A DNA stretch of 64,000 bases from Mesorhizobium amorphae (GCF_014843845.1 NZ_JHQS01000015.1:289280-353279), one strand, 5' to 3'; counted from the first letter of the stretch, positions 37,699 through 47,098 are shown. A program made the numbers and translations. Notes: generated by a model from the sequence alone, not told the origin.

Positions 37699-38097
37699 AT
37701 GAAAAACTATTTCGCATTGGTCGATAAAGACCCCGACAGCGCATTCGGCATCCGCTTTCCCGACATTCCTGGCTGCTTTTCGGCTGCGGACGAAGCAGAA
37801 GATATCGTTCCGAATGCCGTTGAGGCCCTGCAATTATGGGCGGAAGATATGCCCGTTCCCGAGCCGTCGAGCCACGAAGCGGTCCTTGCACTTCCAGATA
37901 TCCGCAGTGCGCTCGCCGAAGGCGGCTATCTGGTCTCGGTGCCGCTGATCGACAATGACAGCGCCGTGGTCAGGGCAAACGTCACTTTCGAGCGGGGCGT
38001 TCTGCGAGCGATCGATGCCGCGGCGCGCGAACGGGGCATAACCCGATCTGCATTTCTGTCCAGCGCGGCCCGCAAGGAAATCGAGGCAAAGCATTAG
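37699..38097 (+). CDS. hicB: HicB-type antitoxin
   Basis: The 132-aa protein has the HicB RNase H-like domain (YFALVDKDPDSAFGIRFPDIPGCFSAAD) and a C-terminal ribbon-helix-helix (RGITRSAFLSSAARKEIE) for DNA binding. It neutralises HicA and represses its own operon. The spacing after HicA and order toxin-antitoxin are standard. The pair sits between a thioesterase gene and rplM. Confidence 0.87.
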   Translation: MKNYFALVDKDPDSAFGIRFPDIPGCFSAADEAEDIVPNAVEALQLWAEDMPVPEPSSHEAVLALPDIRSALAEGGYLVSVPLIDNDSAVVRANVTFERGVLRAIDAAARERGITRSAFLSSAARKEIEAKH

Positions 38098-38196
38098 GCG
38101 GCCATGCCGCCGCATTTTTGATGTGGTAAAATAATACCTTTTTATCAACCAATTGTTTTTGCTACATTTTGCGCGCCGGCACGCTTTTCATGCACC

Positions 38197-38225
38197 TTGA
38201 CGCCTACAACGCCCTCCCCTATAAG
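38197..38225 (+). promoter_or_regulatory. Sigma-70-type promoter of rplM-rpsI
   Basis: TTGACG (38197-38202) and TATAAG (38220-38225) are exactly 17 bases apart, the best housekeeping promoter match I noted in the window. Transcription should start near 38232, giving a leader of about 130 bases. Confidence 0.75.
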
Positions 38226-38238
38226 CCCATACGAAGCA

Positions 38239-38263
38239 GCGGCCCGCAAAGGCCGCCGTTTTG
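38239..38263 (+). terminator. Attenuator-like hairpin in the rplM leader
   Basis: GCGGCC (38239-38244) and GGCCGC (38251-38256) form a stem around CGCAAA, followed by CGTTTTGTT. It lies a few bases after the predicted start of the rplM transcript, so it could be a premature terminator, or an old terminator of hicB read-through. Confidence 0.5.
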
Positions 38264-38364
38264 TTATTGGCGTCGGGCAAGCGCCTGTTGCCAATCCAAG
38301 CAACAAGAAACGCCTTTCCTTGTCATTCGTGGATGGGGAAGGTCAAACCGAAAGCGATAAATCC

Positions 38365-38829
38365 ATGCCAACCTTTTCGCAGAAGCCTGCGGATGTGGTG
38401 AAGAAGTGGGTGCTGATCGACGCCGAAGGTCTCGTCGTCGGCCGCCTCGCCACTGTCATCGCCAACCATCTGCGCGGCAAGCACAAGCCCACCTTCACCC
38501 CGCATGTCGACGACGGCGACAACGTCATCGTCATCAACGCCGACAAGGTGGTGTTCACCGGCAAGAAGTTCACCGACAAGGTCTATTACTGGCACACCGG
38601 CCACCCCGGCGGCATCAAGGAGCGCACCGCGCGCCAGCTGCTCGAGGGCCGTTTCCCCGAGCGCGTCGTCGAGAAGGCCGTCGAACGCATGATCCCGCGT
38701 GGCCCGCTCGGTCGCCGCCAGATGAAGAATCTCCGCGTCTATGCAGGCACGGAACATCCGCATGTCGCCCAGCAGCCCGTCACCCTCGACGTAGGCGCGC
38801 TGAACGCCAAGAACAAGAAGGCTTCGTAA
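38365..38829 (+). CDS. rplM: 50S ribosomal protein L13
   Basis: The 154-aa L13 has [39 protein letters not shown] and the [16 protein letters not shown] block. ATG 38365 gives the normal length; a longer frame to 38197 is leader. It assembles early into the large subunit. rpsI follows after one base, the universal L13-S9 pair. Confidence 0.98.
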   Translation: MPTFSQKPADVVKKWVLIDAEGLVVGRLATVIANHLRGKHKPTFTPHVDDGDNVIVINADKVVFTGKKFTDKVYYWHTGHPGGIKERTARQLLEGRFPERVVEKAVERMIPRGPLGRRQMKNLRVYAGTEHPHVAQQPVTLDVGALNAKNKKAS

Positions 38830-38830
38830 G

Positions 38831-39313
38831 ATGGCTGAGCTTTCCTCGCTCGCAGAACTCGGAACGGCTACCGGCAACCTCAATACGCAGCCGGCTGCAC
38901 CCGTCCATGTCCAGAAGCTCGACAAGTCGGGCCGCGCCTATGCCACCGGCAAGCGCAAGAACGCCATCGCACGTGTCTGGGTGAAGCCGGGTTCCGGCAA
39001 GATCGTCGTCAACGACAAGGAATTCGCGACCTATTTCGCGCGTCCGGTCCTGCAGATGATCCTCAACCAGCCGATCGTCGCGGCCAACCGCGCCGGCCAG
39101 TACGACATCGTCGCCACCGTTGTCGGCGGCGGCCTGTCCGGCCAGGCGGGTGCCGTGCGTCACGGCATCTCCAAGGCACTGACCTATTACGAGCCGACGC
39201 TGCGCGCCGTGCTCAAGAAGGGTGGCTTCCTGACCCGCGACAGCCGCGTCGTCGAGCGCAAGAAGTACGGCAAGGCGAAGGCCCGCCGCTCCTTCCAGTT
39301 CTCGAAGCGCTAA
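38831..39313 (+). CDS. rpsI: 30S ribosomal protein S9
   Basis: The 160-aa S9 has an alphaproteobacterial N-terminal extension, then the core [41 protein letters not shown] and the C-terminal [13 protein letters not shown] tail that reaches the P-site tRNA. It overlaps no other gene and is followed by a terminator. Confidence 0.98.
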   Translation: MAELSSLAELGTATGNLNTQPAAPVHVQKLDKSGRAYATGKRKNAIARVWVKPGSGKIVVNDKEFATYFARPVLQMILNQPIVAANRAGQYDIVATVVGGGLSGQAGAVRHGISKALTYYEPTLRAVLKKGGFLTRDSRVVERKKYGKAKARRSFQFSKR

Positions 39314-39336
39314 GCGCTACGAAGTTCGGACGATCC

Positions 39337-39362
39337 AAAGGCCGCCTCCGGGCGGCCTTTTC
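39337..39362. terminator. Terminator after rpsI
   Basis: AAAGGCCGCC and GGCGGCCTTTT surround a TCCG loop, with a T-run on the plus strand. The convergent LysR gene ends just right of it, so it probably serves both directions. Confidence 0.87.
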
Positions 39363-39374
39363 CGTTGGCGTGCC

Positions 39375-40286
39375 TCAGGCCCCGCCATCCTTGACGAAGT
39401 CTATGAACGCCCGCAACGGCGCCGGGACAAGGCGCCGGCCGGGATAGTAGAGGAACGGTCCCGAAAAACTCTGCCACCAGGGTTCGAGGACGGGTTCGAG
39501 CACGCCGCTGTCGATGTAAGGGCGAAGCCAGTCCTCGAAGAGGCAGACAATGCCGGTGCCGGCGATGGCTGCATCGACGGCGAGATCGGCAGCCCCGCCC
39601 AGGGTCACGAGAAGCGGCCCGGTTGGATCGACCCGCACCACCTCGCCGTCGCGCTCGAACTCCCAAGGCGGCATCGCGCCGCTGGCGAAACGACCGCGCA
39701 GGCAAGCATGGCCGAGCAGGTCGCCTGGATGTTCTGGTCTCCCATGGCGGTCGAGATAGGCAGGGCTGGCGGCTGCAGCGAAGCGCTGCACGCGCGGTCC
39801 GATCGGCACCGCAATCATGTCCTGCTCCAGCCGCTCGTCATAGCGGATGCCGGCGTCGCAGCCGGCGGCCAGCACGTCGACAAAGCCCTCTTCGGCGATC
39901 ACCTCCAGCCGGATGCCGGGATAGGCGGCGAGAAATCGCGGGACGATTGCGGGCAGCACCAGGCGCGCCGCGCTGACCGGTACGTTGAGGCGCAACGTGC
40001 CGGCCGGCCGGTCGCGAAATCCGTTCACCACATCGAGTGCCGCCTCGACCTCGTTCAGGGCTGGGCCGAGCCGCGCCAGCAAACCGGCACCGGCGTCGGT
40101 CAAGGCGACGCTGCGCGTCGTGCGATTGAACAATCTGACGCCGAGTTGCGCCTCCAGGCGGCGGACCGCCTCGCTCAGGCCCGATGCGCTGCCGCCCCTG
40201 GCACGCGCACCCTCGCGAAAACCACCGGCATGCGCGACCGCCAGGAAGGCGTTGAGATCACCCAGGTCGACATTCACCGTTCGCAT
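39375..40286 (-). CDS. LysR-family transcriptional regulator
   Basis: The 303-aa protein has the N-terminal winged helix (LNAFLAVAHAGGFREGARARG...SEAVRRLEAQLGVRLFNRTTRSV) and a LysR substrate domain (about 90-300). It is divergent from the pyridoxal-reductase-like gene at 40372 across 85 bases, the standard arrangement for a LysR regulator and its target. The effector is unknown. Confidence 0.92.
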   Translation of the reverse strand: MRTVNVDLGDLNAFLAVAHAGGFREGARARGGSASGLSEAVRRLEAQLGVRLFNRTTRSVALTDAGAGLLARLGPALNEVEAALDVVNGFRDRPAGTLRLNVPVSAARLVLPAIVPRFLAAYPGIRLEVIAEEGFVDVLAAGCDAGIRYDERLEQDMIAVPIGPRVQRFAAAASPAYLDRHGRPEHPGDLLGHACLRGRFASGAMPPWEFERDGEVVRVDPTGPLLVTLGGAADLAVDAAIAGTGIVCLFEDWLRPYIDSGVLEPVLEPWWQSFSGPFLYYPGRRLVPAPLRAFIDFVKDGGA

Positions 40287-40371
40287 TCCTGCACAAGCCG
40301 TGCGGATTGTACCGGATTATCGTGGCATGGACCAACGCCTATCTCTGCATTGCTTGAAAAGGAGATAGATC

Positions 40372-41244
40372 ATGTCCCGCATCGACCACTCCGGTAGATT
40401 TGCTCTCGGCGACCACTCCGTAAAACGGCTTGGCTATGGCGCCATGCAACTCGCCGGCCCCGGCGTCTTCGGCCCGCCCAGGGATCGCGACGCGGCACTG
40501 GCCGTGCTGCGCGAAGCCGTCGCATCCGGCGTCGACCACATCGACACCAGCGACTTCTACGGTCCGCACGTCACCAACCTGCTGATCCGCGAAGCGCTGG
40601 CGCCCTACCCCGACGACCTCGTCATCGTCACCAAGATAGGAGCCCGCCGCGGCGCTGACGGATCATGGCTGCCGGCGTTCTCGCCGGAAGCGCTGACCCA
40701 GGCGGTGCACGACAATCTCAACAATCTCGGGCTCGACGTGCTGGACGTGGTCAACCTCAGGGTCATGTTCGACACGCATGGTCCCGCCGAAGGCTCGATC
40801 GAGGCGCCGCTTACAGTCTTGGCCGAGCTTCAGCGGCAAGGTCTGGTGAGGCACATCGGACTGAGCAACGTGACGTCGGCGCAGATCGCGGAAGGACGCC
40901 GGATCGCCGAGATCGTCTGCGTGCAGAACCAGTACAATCTGGCGCATCGAGGTGACGACGCCCTGATCGACGACCTTGGCCGCGACGGCATCGCCTATGT
41001 GCCGTTCTTCCCGCTCGGCGGCTTCAACCCGCTGCAATCGTCGACCTTGTCGGACGTTGCGGCGCGCCTCGGCGCCACGCAGATGCAGGTCGCGCTCGCC
41101 TGGCTGCTGGGCCGCGCACCCAACATCCTGCTGATCCCCGGCACATCGTCCGTCGCGCATTTGCGGGAGAACCTCGCTGCAGCCGAACTCGCACTGCCGG
41201 CGGATGTGCTTGAGGAATTGGACGGCGTGGCGATGGCCGCCTGA
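40372..41244 (+). CDS. Aldo/keto reductase, YdbC/PdxI-like (pyridoxal reductase)
   Basis: The 290-aa AKR is strikingly close to E. coli YdbC (PdxI) as I remember it: NRLGYGAMQLAGPGVFGPPRDR-like start (here KRLGYGAMQLAGPGVFGPPRD), HIDTSDFYGPHVTNLLIREAL, LDVVNLRVM and SSVAHLRENLAAA. Catalytic Asp/Tyr are in DTSDFYG and Lys in VTKIGARRG; the usual catalytic His is Asn (VVNLRV), as in YdbC. PdxI reduces pyridoxal to pyridoxine in B6 salvage. A good AAAAGGAG precedes the ATG. Control by the divergent LysR protein is likely. Confidence 0.88.
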   Translation: MSRIDHSGRFALGDHSVKRLGYGAMQLAGPGVFGPPRDRDAALAVLREAVASGVDHIDTSDFYGPHVTNLLIREALAPYPDDLVIVTKIGARRGADGSWLPAFSPEALTQAVHDNLNNLGLDVLDVVNLRVMFDTHGPAEGSIEAPLTVLAELQRQGLVRHIGLSNVTSAQIAEGRRIAEIVCVQNQYNLAHRGDDALIDDLGRDGIAYVPFFPLGGFNPLQSSTLSDVAARLGATQMQVALAWLLGRAPNILLIPGTSSVAHLRENLAAAELALPADVLEELDGVAMAA

Positions 41245-41293
41245 AAGCAACCTTCGAGGGCTGGGCGGTCACCCCACCCGCGCCAGCGGCGCG

Positions 41294-41313
41294 ACCTCCC
41301 CATCAAGGGAGGT
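41294..41313. repeat. Intergenic inverted repeat
   Basis: ACCTCCC-CATCAA-GGGAGGT in the spacer between convergent genes. CCTCCC/GGGAGG palindromes of this form are common between genes in Mesorhizobium as I recall; it may act as a weak terminator. Confidence 0.45.
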
Positions 41314-41371
41314 AGGAGGTCGTCGCTGCATGGCCTTACCAGGCCAGTGGTGTGGCGCCAGCGTCTGGTTT

Positions 41372-42430
41372 CTAGTTGATGCTCGCCGTGTTGGCGGGCT
41401 CAGCAGGCCTTGCGTCGTCGGCATAGGGCACGCGAAAACCATTCGCCGCCAGCCAACCGATCGCCGCCTTTGGCTCGTCGGTCTGGATGATGGTGGCGCC
41501 GCGCTCGGCCCAGAAGCCATAGGTCTCGGCTGGCAGGCTGGCCTGCACCGCCAGCTCGTCGCCACGGCCACCGGAGAGAAAACCGCCCGGCTTGTTGACG
41601 ATGGCGTAGGTGTTGGCCCAGATGTGCCAGCCACCCCGCACCGACACGGCGCGCATGCGGGTGCTGAACAACGGACCGCCAGTCTCGGTCAGAGTCTCGG
41701 CCCCAGCCCGCCAGTTGATGAGCTCGATCGCACCGGGCGAAAAAGCCTTGCCGACCTGTTCGGCGAAGGCTGCGTCATGCACGGCGTCGTCGGCGATGAT
41801 CGGCATGAACTGGAAGCCGCCGCCGGTCCGAGCCAGGGCCCTCTTGACGCTGTCTATCCGTTGCTGGTTCCAGAGGTTCTCCTTGACGATGACCTGATCG
41901 GCCATGCCGAGATCGCGGGCGACCGCGATCATGCCCGGCAGAGCCTGAACATCGAGCTTGTTGTCGAGGTTGATCAGGATCTTGTCCCTGGTCGCCGTCA
42001 GCATTTCGCGCAATGTGGAGACCGTCTCATTGGTGACCGCGCCAGTGCCTTCGATGACGAGCCTGCAGCGCTTGAGTTCCGCGACGGTGTAGGTGGCCGC
42101 CTCGCCCTTACAATTCGTCGTGCGGTCGAGCCAGCTGTCATGCATGACGACGAATTCGCCGTCCTTCGAACGCCTTATGTCGACCTCGACGATCTCGGCG
42201 CCCATGGCGATCGAGCCTTCCACGGCGGCGATCGAATTTTCCGGGTAAAGCGTCTTGCCGGCCTGCATGCTGCCGGCCCGGTGCGCCGCCACCAGCACAT
42301 GGTCGCGCCACTGGTTGGCGTGCTCGAAGCGGTCGAGGATCTGCCTGGCGCGGGTTTCGCTGGCCGAGGCGTGGCCAATAGAGGCGGCAAGTCCTGCGGC
42401 AAACAGAAGGCTCTGCCAGATCGTTCGCAT
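41372..42430 (-). CDS. Secreted glycerophosphodiester phosphodiesterase family protein
   Basis: The 352-aa protein has a signal peptide (MRTIWQSLLFAAGLAASIGHASA) and a GDPD TIM barrel: AAHRAGSMQAGKTLYPENSI, VEVDIRRSKDGEFVVMHDSWLDRTTN, with His/Glu/Asp catalytic residues. It should release glycerol-3-phosphate or cleave a related phosphodiester in the periplasm. ATG 42430 is chosen because the longer frame to 42649 would hide the signal peptide. It follows the acyltransferase gene on the same strand by 95 bases. Confidence 0.87.
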   Translation of the reverse strand: MRTIWQSLLFAAGLAASIGHASASETRARQILDRFEHANQWRDHVLVAAHRAGSMQAGKTLYPENSIAAVEGSIAMGAEIVEVDIRRSKDGEFVVMHDSWLDRTTNCKGEAATYTVAELKRCRLVIEGTGAVTNETVSTLREMLTATRDKILINLDNKLDVQALPGMIAVARDLGMADQVIVKENLWNQQRIDSVKRALARTGGGFQFMPIIADDAVHDAAFAEQVGKAFSPGAIELINWRAGAETLTETGGPLFSTRMRAVSVRGGWHIWANTYAIVNKPGGFLSGGRGDELAVQASLPAETYGFWAERGATIIQTDEPKAAIGWLAANGFRVPYADDARPAEPANTASIN

Positions 42431-42525
42431 CGAGAATCGCTCCGTTCCGGATCGGCCCCCGGATAGGCGATGCCCATGACAGGCCGGTGAACGAAGCCGG
42501 CTAGCGGATCGGCCGCGGCTGCGCC

Positions 42526-43740
42526 TCAGATACGCTTTGCGAGCCGGCGGAACCAGGCCAGAGCCGGCATTTCCACGAAACGCCATGAAACCCAGGAGGC
42601 AACGACGACCGCAACGAGCATCGCCAGGATTGCCGCGAAACCAAACCATGGCGAGGCGGCGCCGAAGCCAGTCGCGGCCTCGCCTCGTACTGTGATATCA
42701 CCGACCAGCCCAAGACCAAGCTTGCGCTCGACCAGTCCGGCGACATTGATCATGCGCGCCTGCACGAAGATGTGGACCATGTAGATGGAGTAGGAGAACG
42801 CGCCCAGCGCCAGCATCGGCCGGCTGCGTAGCAAGGCGCTGACCAGCCCACCCTCATGGGCAAAGAGAAAGAGCGCCAGCGCAAACACGAAGGGCGCCGC
42901 GATCCCAGCGTCATTGCTTCCCGCCAGCGAGACGAAAAGGCCGATCACCGCAATCATCATGATCTCGGCCAATGTCCAGGCCATCCGGGCACGGCCGCCG
43001 GCCAGCGACTGTCGCGCCTCTGCAATGGAATCGTGCTGAAACCATGCCAGCAACGCGCCAAGCGAAAAGCCGTAAAGGCAGCGGATGAAGCCGAAATCGA
43101 AGGATACGTCCATATGCCTGTCGGAGAAGGCAAGCAGGAACAAAGGCGCGGTGAGCGCGGCGGCGACGAACCAGATCCAGGCACGCCGGCCTGCGACGAA
43201 GACAACGCCGGCAAACATGAGATAGGTGAAGAACTCGGCCGAGATGCTCCAGCTCGGCGCGTTCCAGGAGAGATGATCCTCGAGGCCCATGCCTTGCAGC
43301 AGGACGAGATTCGTCACCAGGCTTTTGACGTCGAAGCCGCCGGTGAAAGGTGCGGCCCCCGTGCCGTGCAATTGCGGCAGCAGCAGCCGCAGCATCTCGA
43401 AAGCGGCGAAGGCCAGGAGCATCACAAGATGCAGCGGATAGACGCGGCCGAAACGCACCAGCGCAAAACGCGCGACCTCGTCCGGCTCGTTCAGCCGGTC
43501 GGCGTAGGAGCTGGCGATGACGAAGCCCGACAGCACAAAGAAGAAATCGACGAAAAGATAGGAGCCGCCGACGAAGGCGCTTTGCGAAATCATCGAGCTG
43601 GTCGGGAAATGGAACAGCGCCACCAGCAGCGCGCAGATGCCGCGCCAGGAATCGAGCACCAGGAAGCGCTCGCCCGCTTTCGTGCCGGCCCGGGTCGCTG
43701 CCGGAGCGGGTGCAAGGTTGAGCAAAGCGGCCTGCGTCAT
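42526..43740 (-). CDS. Acyltransferase family 3 membrane protein
   Basis: The 404-aa protein has about ten membrane helices and the acyltransferase-3 signature start FLVLDSWRGICALLVALFHF, with the proposed catalytic His in LFHF, then FVLSGFVIASSYADR and RVYPLHL. Such proteins O-acetylate or succinylate polysaccharides and glycans (OafA/NodX/ExoZ type). ATG 43740 with no longer need for the frame to 43770. It lies about 5 kb from the EPS cluster, so it may decorate that polymer. Confidence 0.88.
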   Translation of the reverse strand: MTQAALLNLAPAPAATRAGTKAGERFLVLDSWRGICALLVALFHFPTSSMISQSAFVGGSYLFVDFFFVLSGFVIASSYADRLNEPDEVARFALVRFGRVYPLHLVMLLAFAAFEMLRLLLPQLHGTGAAPFTGGFDVKSLVTNLVLLQGMGLEDHLSWNAPSWSISAEFFTYLMFAGVVFVAGRRAWIWFVAAALTAPLFLLAFSDRHMDVSFDFGFIRCLYGFSLGALLAWFQHDSIAEARQSLAGGRARMAWTLAEIMMIAVIGLFVSLAGSNDAGIAAPFVFALALFLFAHEGGLVSALLRSRPMLALGAFSYSIYMVHIFVQARMINVAGLVERKLGLGLVGDITVRGEAATGFGAASPWFGFAAILAMLVAVVVASWVSWRFVEMPALAWFRRLAKRI

Positions 43741-43862
43741 GATGATACAAATCCTGTGCTGCCATGGCACTCAGCGAGCGCCATTCCGTCTCCCCAGACT
43801 GTGACTGGCATGTTGCGTGCCGGTTCTGTAGTTGTGGCAGCCCGACAAACCGAGGATCCGTA

Positions 43863-44864
43863 ATGGCGAACCAGAACATCGACCACGCCTTCACTGCCCG
43901 CTCCAAGACGGGCGCATCCTTCGAGCCGACCTATGCCGGCGCGCTGTCGTTCATGCGACGCAGATACACGAAGGACGTGAAGGGCGCGGACGCGGTGGTG
44001 TGGGGCATTCCCTTCGACGCCGCCGTCACCAACAGGCCTGGCGCACGCTTCGGGCCGCAGGCGATCCGCCGCGCTTCGGCCATCCTCGACAACGACCCGC
44101 AATATCCGTTCTCGCGCGACCTGTTCGAGCACCTGGCGGTGGTCGACTATGGCGATTGCCTGCTCGACAGCGGCAACCACCAGAAGACGCCCGGCACGAT
44201 CGAGCGCGAAGCGGCGAAGATCCTGAAATCAGACGCCTTCCTGTTGTCGCTGGGCGGCGACCATTTCGTCACCTGGCCATTGCTCAAGGCGCATGCCGCC
44301 ATCCACGGCCCACTGGCGCTGGTGCAGTTCGACGCCCATCAGGATACCTGGCCTGATGACGGCAAGCGCATCGACCACGGTTCGTTCGTCGGCCGCGCCG
44401 TCAAGGAAGGCATCATCGACCCTGACCGTTCGATCCAGATCGGCATCCGCACGCATGCGCCGGATACATTCGGCATCAAGATCCTCTACGGCCACGAGAT
44501 CGAGGAGATGCGGGCGTCCGATATCGCCTATGCCATCGTCGACCGCACCGGCGGCAGGAAGACCTACCTCACCTTCGACATAGACTGCCTCGACCCGGCC
44601 TTCGCGCCAGGTACCGGCACGCCGGTCGCCGGTGGCCCGTCCTCGGCCAAGATCCTGTCGACGCTGCGCCAGCTTGGCCAGGTCGATATTGTCGGCGCCG
44701 ATGTCGTCGAGGTTGCGCCGGCCTACGATCACGCCGATATAACGGCAATCGCCGGTTCGATGGTCGCCATGCACTATCTCGGCCTGGTGGCCGAACGGAA
44801 GGCTCGTCAGGAAGAGCTGAACAACGGCAATCATGGCGCAGCGAATCACGGTCACGGCATATAG
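43863..44864 (+). CDS. speB: Agmatinase
   Basis: The 333-aa ureohydrolase has SLGGDHFVTWPLL, VQFDAHQDTW and TFDIDCLDPAFAPGTGTP, which carry the two-Mn ligands His, Asp, His, Asp, Asp; the common DAHTD reads DAHQD. It cleaves agmatine to putrescine plus urea, or a related guanidino compound. A His/Asn-rich tail (NNGNHGAANHGHGI) is an unusual addition. ATG 43863 is the first start after the divergent acyltransferase gene. argC follows 30 bases later. Confidence 0.88.
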   Translation: MANQNIDHAFTARSKTGASFEPTYAGALSFMRRRYTKDVKGADAVVWGIPFDAAVTNRPGARFGPQAIRRASAILDNDPQYPFSRDLFEHLAVVDYGDCLLDSGNHQKTPGTIEREAAKILKSDAFLLSLGGDHFVTWPLLKAHAAIHGPLALVQFDAHQDTWPDDGKRIDHGSFVGRAVKEGIIDPDRSIQIGIRTHAPDTFGIKILYGHEIEEMRASDIAYAIVDRTGGRKTYLTFDIDCLDPAFAPGTGTPVAGGPSSAKILSTLRQLGQVDIVGADVVEVAPAYDHADITAIAGSMVAMHYLGLVAERKARQEELNNGNHGAANHGHGI

Positions 44865-44894
44865 TTTTGAAATGTCAGGGAATTTGATCAGGCT

Positions 44895-45827
44895 ATGAAA
44901 CCGAAAATCTTCATCGATGGTGAGCACGGCACGACCGGTCTGCAGATCAGGGCGCTGCTTGCCGAGCGCGGCGATCTCGAGATCATTTCGATCCCCACCG
45001 AGCGCCGCAAGGAAACGGCAGCCCGCGCCGAATTCCTCAATGCCGCCGATGTCGCGATCCTGTGCCTGCCGGATGCCGCCGCCAAGGAGAGCGTTTCGCT
45101 GATCGAGAACGACACCACAAGGGTGATCGATGCCTCGACCGCGTTTCGCGTCGCCGAGGGCTGGCAATACGGCTTTGCCGAGATGGACAAGGATCAGGCG
45201 AAGAAGATCGCTTCGGCGAAGCGCGTCGCCAATCCCGGCTGCTGGCCGCAAGGGCCGATCGCGACGCTGCGGCCACTGGTGTCGGCAGGCCTGCTGCCGC
45301 CGGATTTCCCGGTCACCGTCAACGGCATTTCGGGCTATTCGGGCGGCGGCCGGCCGATGATCGAGGACTACGTCGCCAAGGGCGAGGATGCCTCGGAATT
45401 CCTGCCCTATGGGCTCACCCTCCAGCACAAGCATGTGCCGGAACTCAGGACTTATGCGAAGCTGTCGCATGACCCGATCATGCAGCCGGCGGTCGGCAAT
45501 TTCGCGCAAGGCATGATCACGGTGGTGCCGCTGCAACTCGGCGGCCTCGACCGCGTGCCGACAGGTGCGGAGCTACACGCCGCGATCGCCGACCATTACG
45601 CGGCAATCGAGGGCGGCGTAGTCGAAGTCGCATCCTATACGCATCTTGAGCGCATCCCCGAGGTCGATCCGGAAGTCTACAACGGCACGAACCGGATGAA
45701 GGTCTACGTGTTCGCCAATGACGAACGGGCGCAGGCGCTGCTGCTCGCCGTCTACGACAATCTCGGCAAGGGCGCCTCGGGTGCGGCCGTGCAGAACATG
45801 GACCTGATGCTCGGCATCAAGCGCTGA
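44895..45827 (+). CDS. argC: N-acetyl-gamma-glutamyl-phosphate reductase (type 2)
   Basis: The 310-aa short form of ArgC has the NADP motif IDGEHGTTGLQI near the start, catalytic Cys in VANPGCWPQGP, and IEDYVAKGEDASE. It reduces N-acetylglutamyl phosphate to the semialdehyde in arginine synthesis. The length and motif variant are those of the type-2 family common in alphaproteobacteria. The next gene starts on the base after the stop. Confidence 0.95.
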   Translation: MKPKIFIDGEHGTTGLQIRALLAERGDLEIISIPTERRKETAARAEFLNAADVAILCLPDAAAKESVSLIENDTTRVIDASTAFRVAEGWQYGFAEMDKDQAKKIASAKRVANPGCWPQGPIATLRPLVSAGLLPPDFPVTVNGISGYSGGGRPMIEDYVAKGEDASEFLPYGLTLQHKHVPELRTYAKLSHDPIMQPAVGNFAQGMITVVPLQLGGLDRVPTGAELHAAIADHYAAIEGGVVEVASYTHLERIPEVDPEVYNGTNRMKVYVFANDERAQALLLAVYDNLGKGASGAAVQNMDLMLGIKR

Positions 45828-46667
45828 GTGCAGATGCCGGAGTTTCCGCAGCGCTGGAAGGTCAGCGCGCCTGAACTCATTGCCGAAACCTTTTCCAGCC
45901 GCATCTGGAAGGTTTTGCGCGAGGACGGCCAGCCGGCGATCGTCAAGGATCTGAAACCCTTTGACGATGTCGTTGACGAATTGCGCGGCGAGCATTTTCT
46001 AGCCTGGCGGCGCGGCGAAGGCGCGGTGCGGCTGCTCGGCCGCGACGGTCACCGCATGCTGCTCGAATATGCCGGCGACACCTTGCTGTCGCAGGTGCTG
46101 GACGATCAGGGCGACAATGCCGCCACCGCGATCGCCGCCGAGGTGATGGCAAGACTGTTCTCGCCGTCAAAGCACCCTGCCCCACCGGACCTTCAGCCGC
46201 TGCGGACGCGATACTTCAGCCTGTTCAGGAAGGCCAAGGCAGATCGCGCGGCCGGGCATGCCAGTCTCTATGTCGAGGCGGCCGCCATCGCCGAGCGGCT
46301 GCTTGCCGACCCGCATGACATCAGGCCGCTGCATGGCGACCTGCACCATGACAACATCATGTTCGGGCCGCGCGGCTGGCTCGCCTTCGACCCGAAAGGC
46401 GTGCTCGGCGACCCCGGCTTCGATGCAGCCAACATGTTCTACAATCCGCTCGAGCGCGACGATCTCTGCCTCGATCCGCACCGTATCGCGCATATGGCCG
46501 AAATCTTTGCCGGGACGCTTGGCCAGACCCCGCCCGCCATCCTCGGCCACGCCATCGCCTATGGCTGCCTGTCGGCAGCGTGGCACCACGAGGACGGCAA
46601 CGCAGCCGACGAGAATCGAGAGCTGTCGATCGCGAGGAAGATCCGGGCGGTGCGGCGCGATTTCTGA
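45828..46667 (+). CDS. Aminoglycoside 6-phosphotransferase/hydroxyurea kinase-like (APH(6)) protein
   Basis: The 279-aa kinase fold has the catalytic loop LHGDLHHDNIMFG (Brenner motif) and DPKGVLGDPGFDAANMFYNP, matching the APH_6_hur family that includes streptomycin 6-kinase. GTG 45828 directly follows the argC stop; ATG 45834 is the alternative start. In an arginine operon a resistance function is not implied; the native substrate may be a guanidino or amino compound. Streptomycin contains guanidino groups, which is suggestive only. Confidence 0.8.
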   Translation: MQMPEFPQRWKVSAPELIAETFSSRIWKVLREDGQPAIVKDLKPFDDVVDELRGEHFLAWRRGEGAVRLLGRDGHRMLLEYAGDTLLSQVLDDQGDNAATAIAAEVMARLFSPSKHPAPPDLQPLRTRYFSLFRKAKADRAAGHASLYVEAAAIAERLLADPHDIRPLHGDLHHDNIMFGPRGWLAFDPKGVLGDPGFDAANMFYNPLERDDLCLDPHRIAHMAEIFAGTLGQTPPAILGHAIAYGCLSAAWHHEDGNAADENRELSIARKIRAVRRDF

Positions 46668-46762
46668 CCAGTGATGTCATAGACGCGCTGACGCTTCCGC
46701 TAACTCCCCATTCACGATGATCGCCTACAGACAGATTCGGCAATCACAAAGGGATTCGGGGC

Positions 46763-47074
46763 ATGGTCAGCGCGGTTTCAAGCCCTTCTCAGGCGACGCA
46801 GATTTCTTCATCCAGCGCATCCAGCAACGCATCGCAGGAGGCCGCGCTCGAAAAGCAGATCCAGGCCAAGGAAGAAGAGGCAGATACGGTCGAGGACCAG
46901 GTTCAGGCCGCCAAGCTGCAGCAGGAGATCGCCGCCCTGAAGGCCAAGCTCGCCGCGCTCAAGGCCGCCGACAAGGCCGCCCAGCAGGAGCAGTCGGCAC
47001 CGTCCGACGCTGTCGCCCGTCAGGCCGAATTCGACGGCGATACGAAGACCACATCGAACGAATTCTGGATGTGA
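46763..47074 (+). CDS. Small coiled-coil protein
   Basis: The 103-aa protein is polar, Ser/Ala-rich at the start (MVSAVSSPSQATQISSSSAS) and has a heptad coiled coil from about 25 to 72 (ALEKQIQAKEEEADTVEDQVQAAKLQQEI in part). No signal peptide or known domain. It is preceded by GGGGC near the ATG. The N-terminus resembles flagellar or secretion-linked small proteins only in composition. Function unknown. Confidence 0.55.
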   Translation: MVSAVSSPSQATQISSSSASSNASQEAALEKQIQAKEEEADTVEDQVQAAKLQQEIAALKAKLAALKAADKAAQQEQSAPSDAVARQAEFDGDTKTTSNEFWM

Positions 47075-47098
47075 CCTTCGGGGCCAGAATAACTGGCG

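Noticed and set aside
45828..46667. Streptomycin resistance gene
   Set aside because: Family match only; location directly behind argC and chromosomal codon use argue for a native metabolic kinase.
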